NCBI RefSeq assembly: GCF_009729095.1
Contig: NZ_VTGX01000002.1
Span: 186,001-250,000, forward strand
Direction of reading: 5' to 3'
Origin: Mycolicibacterium sp. CBMA 247
GTDB taxonomy: Bacteria; Actinomycetota; Actinomycetes; Mycobacteriales; Mycobacteriaceae
DNA length: 64,000 bases
The translations under genes and the position numbers were made by a program. Of this stretch, positions 8,151 to 17,483 are shown piece by piece (position 1 is the first letter of the stretch; each line of letters starts with the position of its first letter). A model generated the notes under the pieces. It was given only the letters and a program-made list of their open reading frames with translations, was not told the DNA's origin and did not search any database.

Positions 8151-9643
8151 CGCTGCCAACTACGCAACAGCAGGAGAGCGGCGATCCGACGAGCCGGGGT
8201 GTCCAGACTCCCCTGCAGGATCCGGTCGACCTTTTTCATGCGTAGCCGGACGGTGTTCGGATGAACGTTCAGCGTCGCCGCAGCGGCATTGACATCACCC
8301 CCGTTCTCCAGCCAGGTCCGCAGCGTACTGGCGAGTTCAGTCCCTTCCGTGCGGTCGGAGTCGCACACCAGCTGCAGTTCGATATGTGCCACAGATCGCA
8401 CAGCGTTGGCAGCACGACGCAGAACGACGGTGTCCCACACTTGCTCGTGTGTCGCAGACCTGAGGTCGAGCTGCAGTGCGGCGGCAAGAGTCTCGGTCGC
8501 CTCGACGCGGGCCGCCGGCAGGCCCGCATGGTTGGAACTCAATCTGCTCGCTCCGACCGCCCCGGGAGATGCGGATCCGGCGATATCGCACAGCCACGGC
8601 CAGCCTCCGGGTCCTGCGCGTTGTCCGACCACTGCGTAAATATCATCGTCAATGTCGACGAGCACTGGATCCTCCCACGACTTCTTTCGCAGGAAGGTAC
8701 GCCACAGGGTTAGATCCTCTCGGGCATCCGCCCGCGAGAGTCGTTGCAACGCAACCACTCTGACGGGTTCAGACAGAAGAGGCACGTCTTGACCGGCGTC
8801 GGTGACCGCACCGGTCAGCGCCGCGCGCAGTTGACCTATCGAATACCTGCCGGTCAAATCGAGTTCGGCGCAGAATCGCACGAGATGCAAAGCGACCGCG
8901 GTACTCGCCGCAGAAAGTCGCGCCTCGAGATCCGTGTCGAGGTCTCCGTCGAAAATCGCCCAGATCGAACCGACAAGTTGTCCACCAACGCGCAACGGGA
9001 TGACGAGACGTTGCGCAAAGCCGGGCTCCCCGGCGGGCACCAGAAACGGACGGCTCTCCCTCGCCAGCCGTTTCAATACTCCGCTGGCCCGCAGTCGCTT
9101 CAGGACATCGGTGGGGACTGCTCGGCCCATGATGGTAGAGGTGCGGGCAATGTCGGCGGTCTGCGTCGTTGCCGAGTACGCGATCACGCGGCTTCGGGCA
9201 TCTTCGATGGTGACCGAAGAATTCAGGATCGTTGCGACCACTTCGGCCAAGGCGAACAGCCCCTGCTGCGCTGACGCGGCTCCGGCCACCGCCGACTGCC
9301 CCTCAAGCAACAGGCCCCGCGCGAACCAGATGAAATGCGACCATTCCATTTGCGGGTTCAAGGCTGCCAAGGTGACACCCCGCGCGGCGCTGTGGGCGCA
9401 GACATCGGCGTGAACCGGCTGCGGCAGCACCACCGCGGCGGCCCCGGTGGTCGCCGCCGCATCGATGATCTGCATTTGCATCCGCTCATCGGTGGCCCCG
9501 ATAGCGGCGATGAGCGAACCGGCGCCGGGAGGCCGATGGTCACCCCACAGATGTACTGCCGATACCGCTCGCGGATCGCCCTCCACCAGCGTGGTGACCA
9601 CCCCGGCGCCCAGCGCTTCGCAAAGGTCTACTCCTTGGAGCAT
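8147..9643 (-). CDS. PucR-family transcriptional regulator
   Basis: A 498-residue regulator. The N-terminal part (about 1-130) resembles the PucR ligand domain, the middle a GAF-like or CdaR domain, and the C-terminus is the PucR-type helix-turn-helix (NVHPNTVRLRMKKVDRIL). Regulators of this class activate purine, amino-acid or sugar-acid catabolism genes in response to substrate. It is divergent from the D-amino-acid oxidase/RidA operon, about 90 bp away, so it most likely controls those genes. The effector is unknown. The ATG at 9643 gives the expected full-length domain order. Confidence 0.85.
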   Translation of the reverse strand: MLQGVDLCEALGAGVVTTLVEGDPRAVSAVHLWGDHRPPGAGSLIAAIGATDERMQMQIIDAAATTGAAAVVLPQPVHADVCAHSAARGVTLAALNPQMEWSHFIWFARGLLLEGQSAVAGAASAQQGLFALAEVVATILNSSVTIEDARSRVIAYSATTQTADIARTSTIMGRAVPTDVLKRLRASGVLKRLARESRPFLVPAGEPGFAQRLVIPLRVGGQLVGSIWAIFDGDLDTDLEARLSAASTAVALHLVRFCAELDLTGRYSIGQLRAALTGAVTDAGQDVPLLSEPVRVVALQRLSRADAREDLTLWRTFLRKKSWEDPVLVDIDDDIYAVVGQRAGPGGWPWLCDIAGSASPGAVGASRLSSNHAGLPAARVEATETLAAALQLDLRSATHEQVWDTVVLRRAANAVRSVAHIELQLVCDSDRTEGTELASTLRTWLENGGDVNAAAATLNVHPNTVRLRMKKVDRILQGSLDTPARRIAALLLLRSWQR

Positions 9644-9734
9644 AACCGGATTGTAGATACCGCACAGTCGCTCATGAGCATGGTGTCAGATTCGAACAGG
9701 GGTGGATCGCGTTGCAGGCCACAGTATTGAGCGG

Positions 9735-10976
9735 GTGAACACACGCAACAGTGTCCCGCGGAAGCAAGTGGCCGTGATCGGCGCCGGCATGGTGGGGTTG
9801 TGCACCGCCTGGTACCTGCAGGAGTACGACGTCGACGTCACCGTCTTTGACCGCGATGACGTCGCCGCCGGGTCGAGCTGGGGCAACGCCGGGTGGCTGA
9901 CACCGAGCATCGCGACTCCCCTGCCGGAGCCCGCCGTATTGAAGTACGGCATCGGCGCCCTGCTGAGCCACTCGTCGCCGGTCTATGTCCCGCCGACCGC
10001 CAACCCGAATCTATTGCGATTCCTGGCACAGTTCGCGCGCAACAGCACCGCGAAGCGGTGGCAGAAGGCAATGAAGGCACTGATTCCGCTCAACAACGGG
10101 GCGCTGGCCGCCTTCGAGGAGATGGAACTGGATCTCGCGGAAAAGTCCTCTCCCGCAGCCCCTTTCATCGCTGCCTACCGCAGTTTCGCTGATCGGGAAG
10201 TGCTTCTCGACGAGATCAAGCAGATCAAGGCAGCAGGTCAGTCCGTCAACTTCGAGCTGCTCGACGGAGTCGAGGCGCGTAAGCAGGAGCCCGCGCTGTC
10301 AGCGGAGATCAACGCCGCGATCAAGATTCTCGACGAGCGGTTCCTCAACCCGGCCGCCTTTGTCCACTCCGTCGCCGACGCCGTCCAATCTCGCGGCGGG
10401 ACGATCGTGCGCGACACGGACGTAGACCGTATCGACGACAGCGCCGGCGGAGTCCGCATTGCCGGCAGTTCCTTCGACGCTGTGGTGGTCGCAACGGGAG
10501 CACGACTCAACAAACTCGCGCGGCCTTTCGGGGTCAAACGGCTGGTCCAGGCCGGACGCGGGTACAGCTTCACCGTCAAGGTCGATCACCTGCCGGTCGG
10601 ACCGGTGTACTTCCCCGCCCAGCGCGTGGCGTGCACGCCCGTCGGCGACCGCCTTCGCGTCGCCGGAATGATGGAATTCCGGGACGTAGACGCTGCATTG
10701 GACCCTCGCCGAATCCAAGTGCTGCGCGATGCGGCATCGGGCTTGCTTGCCGGAGCCCACCTCGACGAACGTGAAGACGAGTGGGTGGGAGCCCGCCCGT
10801 GCACCGCCGACGGCTTGCCGCTGATCGGACAGTCGACCAGTCCCCGCGTGTTTATCGCCGGTGGTCACGGCATGTGGGGCATCACGCTGGGCCCCGTCAC
10901 CGGCAAGCTTCTCGCCCGACAGATCGTCACCGGCCAAACCTCGACAGCGCTACGCGCCGTCGACCCGCTTCGATGA
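9735..10976 (+). CDS. FAD-dependent D-amino-acid dehydrogenase (DadA-like)
   Basis: A 413-residue flavoenzyme of the DAO/GlcD group. The N-terminal GAGMVGLCTAWYL is the FAD-binding glycine motif. SSWGNAGWLTPS is typical of the small subunit of D-amino-acid dehydrogenase, and the C-terminal GGHGMWGITLGPVTG closes the FAD site. The likely reaction is oxidation of a D-amino acid to the imino acid with electrons passed to the respiratory chain. The downstream RidA gene fits, because it removes reactive imines. The substrate cannot be read from the sequence. I chose the GTG at 9735; an in-frame GTG at 9702 would add 11 residues. Neither has a strong ribosome site. Confidence 0.83.
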   Translation: MNTRNSVPRKQVAVIGAGMVGLCTAWYLQEYDVDVTVFDRDDVAAGSSWGNAGWLTPSIATPLPEPAVLKYGIGALLSHSSPVYVPPTANPNLLRFLAQFARNSTAKRWQKAMKALIPLNNGALAAFEEMELDLAEKSSPAAPFIAAYRSFADREVLLDEIKQIKAAGQSVNFELLDGVEARKQEPALSAEINAAIKILDERFLNPAAFVHSVADAVQSRGGTIVRDTDVDRIDDSAGGVRIAGSSFDAVVVATGARLNKLARPFGVKRLVQAGRGYSFTVKVDHLPVGPVYFPAQRVACTPVGDRLRVAGMMEFRDVDAALDPRRIQVLRDAASGLLAGAHLDEREDEWVGARPCTADGLPLIGQSTSPRVFIAGGHGMWGITLGPVTGKLLARQIVTGQTSTALRAVDPLR

Positions 10977-10992
10977 ACGGAACTGAATTCTC

Positions 10993-11379
10993 ATGACTGA
11001 ACTCCAAACGATTTCCTCACCCGCAGCCCCGGCAGCGGTGGGCCCCTACGTGCAGGCCGTTGCCCACGCGGGTGTCCTTTACTGCTCCGGCTCGCTGCCG
11101 CTGAATCCGGCCACCGGGACTATCGAGACGGCCGACATCGCTGCCGCAGTGCGCCAGAGCCTGACCAATCTCGCGGCGGTGTGCGCAGAAGCCGGCACCG
11201 ACCTCGGCCGTGCCCTGCGGACCACGATCTACACCACCCGTCTGAGCTCGTTCGCCGATATCAATGCCGCTTACGCAGAGTTCTTCGAAGCGCGCTCCCC
11301 GGCTCGTACCACCATTGAAGTGGCGGGACTGCCCTTGGGCGCCACGGTCGAGATCGACGCGATCGTCGCGCTGCGCTGA
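10993..11379 (+). CDS. RidA-family enamine/imine deaminase
   Basis: A 128-residue protein covering the whole RidA/YjgF fold. The signature near SPARTTIEVAGLPLGATVEID is present, and R105, the arginine that binds the substrate carboxylate in active RidA proteins, is conserved. RidA hydrolyses 2-iminoacids or enamines to ketoacids and ammonia. It starts 16 bp after the amino-acid dehydrogenase, whose direct product is an imine, so the two genes form a plausible catabolic pair under the divergent PucR regulator. Confidence 0.9.
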   Translation: MTELQTISSPAAPAAVGPYVQAVAHAGVLYCSGSLPLNPATGTIETADIAAAVRQSLTNLAAVCAEAGTDLGRALRTTIYTTRLSSFADINAAYAEFFEARSPARTTIEVAGLPLGATVEIDAIVALR

Positions 11380-11420
11380 GCTCTCCGCCAAGCGGGGATC
11401 GGATCTCCAGTCTTGGCGTG

Positions 11421-11467
11421 ACCGCCCCGCGCGGGGCCGATTTCGCATCGGCCCCGCGCGGGGCGGT
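11421..11467. terminator. long perfect hairpin, likely terminator of the DadA-RidA operon
   Basis: A perfect 21-bp inverted repeat (arms 11421-11441 and 11447-11467) around the loop TTCGC, almost entirely G and C. The arms begin ACCGCCCCGCGCGGGGCC. It lies 42 bp after the RidA stop and ahead of the convergent gene's stop at 11554. The downstream U-run is weak, as is common in mycobacteria. It would work from both strands. Confidence 0.8.
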
Positions 11468-11553
11468 TCAGTTAGCTATACCGGCTGTGCGCCAGTGACT
11501 CGGGTGTACCGGCGAGTGGCCTGATTCCGCTCGGTTGACAGCGAGGTCGACTC

Positions 11554-12243
11554 TTAGCGCGAGTGCAACGGGGTCACATTGTCGACGAGCCAGCGGCCGT
11601 CGTTCTTGCTCAACGCGACCCGCAGTGCCAGGACCGCGTTGTCGGTGGGTTTGCCCGGCGCGCTCTGGGTTCCGCGCAGGACCACGGCGACACTGGCCAC
11701 CTGTGGCCCCAGCGCCTCCACCCCGGCCGAGATCGTGGTGGCGGTGGCGGATACGTTCTTGCTGGTCAATTCCTTTGCCACATTGGCGAATTCATTCTTG
11801 AACTGCCCGGCCTGATCCGGCGACATCATGGCGGTGGCGCGGTCGATGGAGGCAGTCGGGCTCTGCGGGCTGAAGGTCGCGGTGGCCTCCGAGACGCTGC
11901 TGGCGATGCGCACCACTTCGTCACGGTCGTTGTTGAAGGTCCGGTCGGGCACGGTCCAGCGCAGGTAGCCCACCGTCACCGCGGCGACCAGTGCGGCGGC
12001 CGCCACGCCGGCGACCGCGAGCCGCAGCCCAGGGGCGTCGTCGTCGGTGCCCAGTGTCACGCCGTCGCGGCGGGCCAGCACGATGTTGACGACGACGCCC
12101 TGCACGATCAGCAGGCACAGCACCGAGCACAACGAAACCCACCACAGCGGCCAGGCCAGCGCGAGGCCGATGTACACCAGCGCGGCGACAGCGGCCAGCG
12201 GGGCGGCGATGTCGAAAGCCAGGACGCGCAACCGGTTCCTCAT
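11554..12243 (-). CDS. Mce-associated-type membrane protein, Rv0200-like
   Basis: A 229-residue protein, the same length as I recall for M. tuberculosis Rv0200. Three hydrophobic helices (about 8-32, 35-55 and 75-95) precede an extracytoplasmic domain of about 130 residues. The C-terminal GRWLVDNVTPL resembles the ending of Mce-associated (Mas) proteins such as those at the right end of this window. Its ATG overlaps the stop of the upstream Rv0199-like gene (ATGA), so they are translationally coupled. The inferred role is a stabilising subunit at the envelope for Mce or other transporters. Confidence 0.78.
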   Translation of the reverse strand: MRNRLRVLAFDIAAPLAAVAALVYIGLALAWPLWWVSLCSVLCLLIVQGVVVNIVLARRDGVTLGTDDDAPGLRLAVAGVAAAALVAAVTVGYLRWTVPDRTFNNDRDEVVRIASSVSEATATFSPQSPTASIDRATAMMSPDQAGQFKNEFANVAKELTSKNVSATATTISAGVEALGPQVASVAVVLRGTQSAPGKPTDNAVLALRVALSKNDGRWLVDNVTPLHSR

Positions 12244-12839
12244 CGGATCGGCTCCAGCCGCGAGACCATCAGGGTGTCGTCGACATCGGAGACGTCCAGC
12301 CGCAGGGTCCAGCGCACGGTCTGGGGCTTGTCGGTGCCGGCGTTCTCACTGACCGAGGTGGCCACCACTAGCACGGTGTCGGTACGCGACACCATCCCGG
12401 CCAGCTCCGTCTTGGGCGCGGGCGCCGGGCGGCCGTCCGGCCCTGGCGGTGGGTGGTACAGCGATTCGATGGCCACCGAGTCGATCTGCCCGGTGGTGCG
12501 GGCCTGCAGCCGCTGCACCAGGTCGCGGTAGGGCTGCACGGCGGAGTCGAAGTCGGCGTTGAGCTGCCCGACGGTGCCCTCGCGCAGCTTCTGCATACCG
12601 GCCTCGACGGTGTCCTTGTTGATGTTGATCAGGACGTCGGCCCAGTCAGCGGCGGCGCGCAGCACCCGGGTCTGGTACGCGCGCTCGCCGGCCTCGCTGC
12701 GGTGCCCGGACCACACCATCGCGGCCAGCACCACCGCGACGACCGCGATCACGCCCGCGACCGCTGATCCGAAGCCGAAGCCGGTGATGACGCCGCCGGA
12801 GTGGTCGTCGGTGGTGTCCTTGCTTGGCGCCTCGGGCAT
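12240..12839 (-). CDS. Mce-associated-type membrane protein, Rv0199-like
   Basis: A 199-residue protein with a short cytoplasmic N-terminus, one membrane helix (about 18-42) and an extracytoplasmic domain with the Mas-like ending. It sits between zmp1 and the Rv0200-like gene, exactly where Rv0199 lies in M. tuberculosis. The ATG at 12839 is chosen; an in-frame start at 12878 would add 13 residues. It is divergent from zmp1 with about 65 bp between starts. The function is inferred from the family only. Confidence 0.76.
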   Translation of the reverse strand: MPEAPSKDTTDDHSGGVITGFGFGSAVAGVIAVVAVVLAAMVWSGHRSEAGERAYQTRVLRAAADWADVLININKDTVEAGMQKLREGTVGQLNADFDSAVQPYRDLVQRLQARTTGQIDSVAIESLYHPPPGPDGRPAPAPKTELAGMVSRTDTVLVVATSVSENAGTDKPQTVRWTLRLDVSDVDDTLMVSRLEPIR

Positions 12840-12904
12840 GGCCGTGAGGCTACCGGCAGCGAAACTCGCCCAGCGCACCCGCGGCCTTCTGGAAGAATGT
12901 CGGG

Positions 12905-14881
12905 GTGACGGTAGAAGCGATCAAGTCGGGTATCGACCTGAGCCATGTCAACCCGCAAGCCCGCCCGCAAGACGATCTGTTCGGCCACGTCAACGGCCGC
13001 TGGTTGGCCGACTACGCGATACCGGCCGACCGTGCCACCGACGGCGCCTTCCGGCTGCTGCACGACCGTGCCGAGGAACAGATCCGCGATCTGATCACCC
13101 AGGCGGCTGCGTCGGGTGCTGATCCAGGCACCGACGAGCAGCGCATCGGTGACCTGTACGCCAGCTTCATGGACGAGCAGACCATCGCCGCGCGCGGCCT
13201 CGCGCCGCTGTTCGAGGAGCTGGCCCTGATCGACGCCGCCGCCGACAGCGACGCGCTGGCCACGGTGCTGGGCGCCCTGGAGCGCACCGGGGTGTCCGGC
13301 GGGGCCGGCGTCTACGTGGACACCGATTCCAAGGACTCGACGCGCTACCTGCTGCACATGAGCCAGTCCGGAATCGGGCTGCCCGACGAGTCCTACTACC
13401 GCGAGGAGCAGCACGCCGAGATACTGGCCGCCTATCCGGGCCACATCGCCCGGATGTTCACGTTGGTCCATGGCGGTGACCAGAGTGAGACGGCAGCGCG
13501 GATCGTGGCGCTGGAATCCAAGCTGGCCGCCGCCCACTGGGATGTGGTCAAGCGCCGCGACGCGGACCTGACCTACAACCTGCGCCGGTTCGTCGATCTT
13601 GCCGCCGATGCTCCCGGCTTCGACTGGACCGGCTGGCTGGGCGCGCTCGGGAGCACCCCCGAGAAGGCATCCGAGTTGGTGCTGCGGCAGCCCGATTATG
13701 TGACCGCGTTCGCCGCACTGTGGGCGAGCGAGGATCTGCAGGACTGGAAGGCGTGGACCAGCTGGCGCGTCATCCATTCGCGCGCCGGACTCCTGACCGA
13801 CGAGTTGGTGGCCGAGAACTTCGACTTCTACGGCCGCACCTTGAGCGGCACCGAACAGAACCGCGATCGTTGGAAGCGCGGGGTTTCCCTGGTGGAGGGC
13901 CTGATGGGCGACGCCCTGGGCAAGCTCTACGTGCAGCGGCATTTTCCGCCGGAGGCCAAGGCCCGGATGGACGAGCTGGTGGCCAACCTGCGCGAGGCGT
14001 ACCGGGTCAGCATCAACGAGCTGGACTGGATGACGCCGGAGACCAGGGCCAAGGCGCTGGTCAAGCTGGACAAGTTCACCCCCAAGATCGGCTATCCGGC
14101 CCGCTGGCGGGACTATTCGGCGCTGGTGGTCGAGCGCGATGACCTGTACGGCAACTATCTCCGCGGCCATGTGGTGAACTCCGACCGCGAGCTGGCCAAG
14201 CTCGGCGGCCCGGTCGACCGTGACGAATGGTTCATGACGCCGCAGACGGTCAACGCCTACTACAACCCGGGGATGAACGAAATCGTCTTTCCCGCAGCGA
14301 TTCTGCAGCCGCCGTTCTTCGATGCCGAGGCCGATGACGCGGCCAACTACGGCGGTATCGGCGCGGTGATCGGGCACGAGATCGGCCACGGTTTCGACGA
14401 CCAGGGCGCCAAGTACGACGGTGACGGCAACCTGGTGGACTGGTGGACTGACGCGGACCGCGCTGAATTCGGGGTCCGCACAAAGGCTTTGATCGATCAG
14501 TACGAAAAGTTCAGCCCGCGCGCGCTGGATGTCTCCCACCACGTGAACGGTGCGTTCACGGTCGGGGAGAACATCGGGGACCTCGGCGGGCTGTCGATCG
14601 CCCTGCTGGCCTACCAGCTGTCGCTGAAGGACCAGGAGGCGCCGGTGATCGACGGACTGACCGGCGTACAGCGGGTTTACTTCGGCTGGGCGCAGGTGTG
14701 GCGGACCAAATCCCGTGACGCCGAGGCGATCCGGCGACTGGCGGTGGACCCTCACTCGCCGCCGGAGTTCCGTTGCAACGGCGTCATCCGCAACCTCGAC
14801 TCGTTCTACGAGGCGTTCGATGTGGCCGATACCGATGAGCTCTACCTGGAACCGGCCCAGCGCGTGCGGATCTGGAACTAG
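12905..14881 (+). CDS. zmp1: M13-family zinc metallopeptidase Zmp1
   Basis: A 658-residue neprilysin-like peptidase without a signal peptide. The zinc site is complete: H491-E492-x-x-H495 in GHEIGHGFDD and the third ligand E555 in VGENIGDLGG. NAYYNPGMNEIVFPA, the substrate-binding stretch of M13 enzymes, lies just before it. Length and position beside the Rv0199/Rv0200 genes match Rv0198c (Zmp1), a secreted peptidase linked to phagosome arrest and inflammasome suppression in M. tuberculosis. In a likely environmental species its role is more general. The GTG start gives the family's usual N-terminus. Confidence 0.94.
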   Translation: MTVEAIKSGIDLSHVNPQARPQDDLFGHVNGRWLADYAIPADRATDGAFRLLHDRAEEQIRDLITQAAASGADPGTDEQRIGDLYASFMDEQTIAARGLAPLFEELALIDAAADSDALATVLGALERTGVSGGAGVYVDTDSKDSTRYLLHMSQSGIGLPDESYYREEQHAEILAAYPGHIARMFTLVHGGDQSETAARIVALESKLAAAHWDVVKRRDADLTYNLRRFVDLAADAPGFDWTGWLGALGSTPEKASELVLRQPDYVTAFAALWASEDLQDWKAWTSWRVIHSRAGLLTDELVAENFDFYGRTLSGTEQNRDRWKRGVSLVEGLMGDALGKLYVQRHFPPEAKARMDELVANLREAYRVSINELDWMTPETRAKALVKLDKFTPKIGYPARWRDYSALVVERDDLYGNYLRGHVVNSDRELAKLGGPVDRDEWFMTPQTVNAYYNPGMNEIVFPAAILQPPFFDAEADDAANYGGIGAVIGHEIGHGFDDQGAKYDGDGNLVDWWTDADRAEFGVRTKALIDQYEKFSPRALDVSHHVNGAFTVGENIGDLGGLSIALLAYQLSLKDQEAPVIDGLTGVQRVYFGWAQVWRTKSRDAEAIRRLAVDPHSPPEFRCNGVIRNLDSFYEAFDVADTDELYLEPAQRVRIWN

Positions 14882-14890
14882 CCCTACCAA

Positions 14891-14926
14891 CAACAAAACC
14901 CCCGCATCACTGCGGGGGTTTTGTTG
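14891..14926. terminator. bidirectional terminator between zmp1 and the L,D-transpeptidase gene
   Basis: A perfect 16-bp stem (14891-14906 with 14911-14926) and loop TCAC. The arms hold CCCCCGCA flanked by an A-run on one side and a T-run (GGGGGTTTTGTTG) on the other, so each strand ends in a U-rich tract. It lies 10 bp after the zmp1 stop and 12 bp from the convergent gene's stop. Confidence 0.92.
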
Positions 14927-14938
14927 TATGCGTTGGCT

Positions 14939-15952
14939 TTAGAACATCTGCCAGTCGGACGCGCCGTCAGGCGTGTTGTACCAGCCACCACCGGTGTTCT
15001 TGATCACCACCGGGTCGCCGCTGCCGAAGTTGTCGTAGAACCACTGGGCATTCTCCGGGCTGAGGTTGATGCAGCCGTGACTGCTGTTGCTCTTGCCCTG
15101 CTGGGCGACCGACCACGGGGCGCTGTGCACGAAGACGCCGCTGTTGTCGATGCGGACGGCGTCCTGCACCTTGAGCTTGTAGCCCTCCTTGGAGTCCACC
15201 GGCACACCGTAAGTGGAGGAATCCATGATGATGTCGGGGAACTTCTCCAGCACGTAGTAGGTGCCGTTCTTGGTCTCATGCTTGCCGTCAGGCTTGCCCA
15301 TCGACACCGGGAAGGTCTTCTCCAGCTTCCCGTTGCGCAAGATCTCCATCTGGTGGGACTTGTCGTCGACCGTGGCCACCAGGTAGTCGCCCACCCGGAA
15401 GCTCGACCTGGTGCCGGCCGCGTCGATGTTCACCACGGTGTTGGACGGCCAGAAGTCCTGCGGCCGCCACCGCAGCTGCGTGTCGGTGACCCAGTAGAAG
15501 CGGCCCGCCACCGGCGGGTTCGAGGTGATCCGGATGGCGTCCTGGGCCATCTGCCGGTTGGCGATCGGTCGCTGGAAGTTGATGTAGATGGGCTTGGCGA
15601 CACCCACCATCGACCCGTTTACCGGGTTGAACGACGGCGGCAGGAACGGCGCCTCACCGGTGAACGGCGTGGAGTTCTGCCCGGGCGCGGTGCCCTCGAA
15701 CGGGACGGTCGGGGAGCCATAGTTGGTGATCACCGACGGCCCGGGGGATGCAGGGGCGGCGACCGCCGGTGCCAGCGGGTCGGCGGGCGCCGGGAGCGCG
15801 AAGGGATCCGGCGCGGGTGCCGGCGCAGCCGGCTCGACGGGTGCCGGCGGCACGTCCGGGTCTGCGTATGCAGATGGGCTGAGCACCATTCCACCGACCA
15901 CTCCCGCAGTCATGAAAGCGGTGATCAGTCGACGTTTTGCCGATTTCGGCAT
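14939..15952 (-). CDS. L,D-transpeptidase, Rv0192-like
   Basis: A 337-residue exported enzyme. The ATG at 15952 has a CTGGAGGT ribosome site. A signal peptide ends near ASAYADP and is followed by a Pro/Ala-rich linker of about 50 residues. An Ig-like domain ([11 protein letters not shown] onward) comes next, then a YkuD catalytic domain with the SSHGCINLS active-site motif containing the nucleophilic Cys and the catalytic His. It forms 3-3 cross-links between meso-diaminopimelic residues of peptidoglycan, a route that tolerates most penicillins. Location beside the MFS, RicR and ilvD genes matches Rv0192. Confidence 0.92.
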   Translation of the reverse strand: MPKSAKRRLITAFMTAGVVGGMVLSPSAYADPDVPPAPVEPAAPAPAPDPFALPAPADPLAPAVAAPASPGPSVITNYGSPTVPFEGTAPGQNSTPFTGEAPFLPPSFNPVNGSMVGVAKPIYINFQRPIANRQMAQDAIRITSNPPVAGRFYWVTDTQLRWRPQDFWPSNTVVNIDAAGTRSSFRVGDYLVATVDDKSHQMEILRNGKLEKTFPVSMGKPDGKHETKNGTYYVLEKFPDIIMDSSTYGVPVDSKEGYKLKVQDAVRIDNSGVFVHSAPWSVAQQGKSNSSHGCINLSPENAQWFYDNFGSGDPVVIKNTGGGWYNTPDGASDWQMF

Positions 15953-16094
15953 GAGTAACCTCCAGACAGCACAACTTGGTCCAGTGTCGCACAACGCAAT
16001 GAGTAGCTACTGCCGTGACAAGCCGTCATTCCCCGACAGCGACCGAATCCACGGCGCTGAACTGCGCTGTTTATCGACCCACGGCGGTCTTGTG

Positions 16095-17342
16095 TTACTG
16101 CTCGCTGTTGGCGCAGGAAACTGTGAAAACGCCTCGAGACACCGCCACGCCGCACATCGCGACGACGATCAGCGCGGCTGCGGTGCCGACGGTCGCGGCC
16201 GGGCCGCCGTGGTCGTAAATGCCGCCGCCGATCAGCGCGCCGCCCATGATGCCGACCTGGAAGGCCGCGACGTACCGGCCGGAGGCGCCGTCGGGGTCCT
16301 CCGGGGCCGTACGCATCGCCGAGGCCTGCAGCATCGGCGGCAACGCCGTGGATGCAGCTCCCCAGACCACCACCGCCACCGCGCCGAGCACCACGGCGGT
16401 GAGCCCGGGCAGGCGTTCGACCGCCAGCACCGACAGGGCGAGCAGCGCGGCGGCCAGCACAGCCAGACAGCCGAGCACCGACCCTTTGGGCCACAGGTCA
16501 AGCGGGCGCGCCATGGCGGCCATCCCGGCCAGACCGGCGATCCCGTAACCGGCCAGCAGCCAGGCCAGATGCGGGCCGTGTATCCCGACCACATCGCGGA
16601 TGATCACCACGATGAAGGTGAAGGCGACGAAGTGTCCGGTGACGCCGATCAGCGTCAGCACCGACAGCGTGAGCAGGCGGCGGTTTCGCCGGTGGCTGCG
16701 CGGTTTCGACTGGGTGCCCGATGCCGGCTCCGCGGGCGATAGCGGCGGCAGCATCGTCCACGCAGCCAGGGCCACCAGGGCGGCCACCGCGCCGATGACC
16801 GCCACGGCCGGTCGCCAGCCCCACAGCTCGCTGAGCGCCGCGGTGAGCGGATTGCCCACCACCAGGGCCAGGCCGGTGCCGACGTACACCGCTGCCGTGG
16901 CGCGACCGGCATGGCTGGCCGGAACCAACCGGGCGCCGATCGGTGCGATCACCGACCACATCAGCCCATGAGCCAGCGCGCACAGCACCCGGCCCCCCGC
17001 CAGCACCGCGAAGTTGGGCGCAAGCGCTGAGATCACCTGGGAGACCGTCAGGCACACCAGGGTTGCGACCAGGGTCCGGCGGCGCGGCCAGCGGGCCGTC
17101 AGCCGGACCAGGGCGACCGTGGTGAGCGCGGCAACCAGGGCGTAGCTGGCCATCAGCGTGGCGACCAGGCCCTCGCTGACGCGCAGGTCCGTGGCGATCG
17201 CCGGCAGGGCACCGACCGGGAGCATCTCGGCGGTGACGTAGATGAACGCTGCCGCCGCGAGCACCGCGAGTTGCGTGGCAACGCGCGGTGTCCACGGGCT
17301 GGTGTGGGCGGGGAGCGATTCGCCGGTGACGCTGAAGGTCAT
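16095..17342 (-). CDS. MFS drug-efflux-type transporter, Rv0191-like
   Basis: A 415-residue protein with 12 predicted membrane helices and the AraJ/sugar-efflux pattern of the major facilitator superfamily. The loop 2-3 motif A (RLTARWPRRRTL) is recognisable, as is the early FIYVTAEMLPVGALP. In M. tuberculosis the orthologue Rv0191 stands beside ricR and Rv0192 and has been proposed as a drug exporter. The substrate is not evident. ATG at 17342 aligns best with the Rv0191 N-terminus as I recall it; an upstream ATG at 17366 is possible. Confidence 0.85.
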   Translation of the reverse strand: MTFSVTGESLPAHTSPWTPRVATQLAVLAAAAFIYVTAEMLPVGALPAIATDLRVSEGLVATLMASYALVAALTTVALVRLTARWPRRRTLVATLVCLTVSQVISALAPNFAVLAGGRVLCALAHGLMWSVIAPIGARLVPASHAGRATAAVYVGTGLALVVGNPLTAALSELWGWRPAVAVIGAVAALVALAAWTMLPPLSPAEPASGTQSKPRSHRRNRRLLTLSVLTLIGVTGHFVAFTFIVVIIRDVVGIHGPHLAWLLAGYGIAGLAGMAAMARPLDLWPKGSVLGCLAVLAAALLALSVLAVERLPGLTAVVLGAVAVVVWGAASTALPPMLQASAMRTAPEDPDGASGRYVAAFQVGIMGGALIGGGIYDHGGPAATVGTAAALIVVAMCGVAVSRGVFTVSCANSEQ

Positions 17343-17483
17343 GCTGGAATGCCACGGTAGTGCCATAACGTTGCCGCCCGCGGGAGGCGCAGCCCCGCCA
17401 TCGAGAGCAACGAAATGGCGGCTCACCGCGCCCAGCGACGACCATTTCGTTGATCTCGCGGCTGGACGCGCACAATCGATGGC

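Noticed and set aside
12749..14896. A 715-codon minus-strand frame opposite zmp1
   Set aside because: zmp1 shows all M13 motifs; the opposite frame has no recognisable domain or ribosome site and fits third-position GC bias.
16095..17426. A longer MFS start at 17426
   Set aside because: The extra residues are not membrane-like and would extend beyond the expected N-terminus; ATG 17342 aligns with the family.
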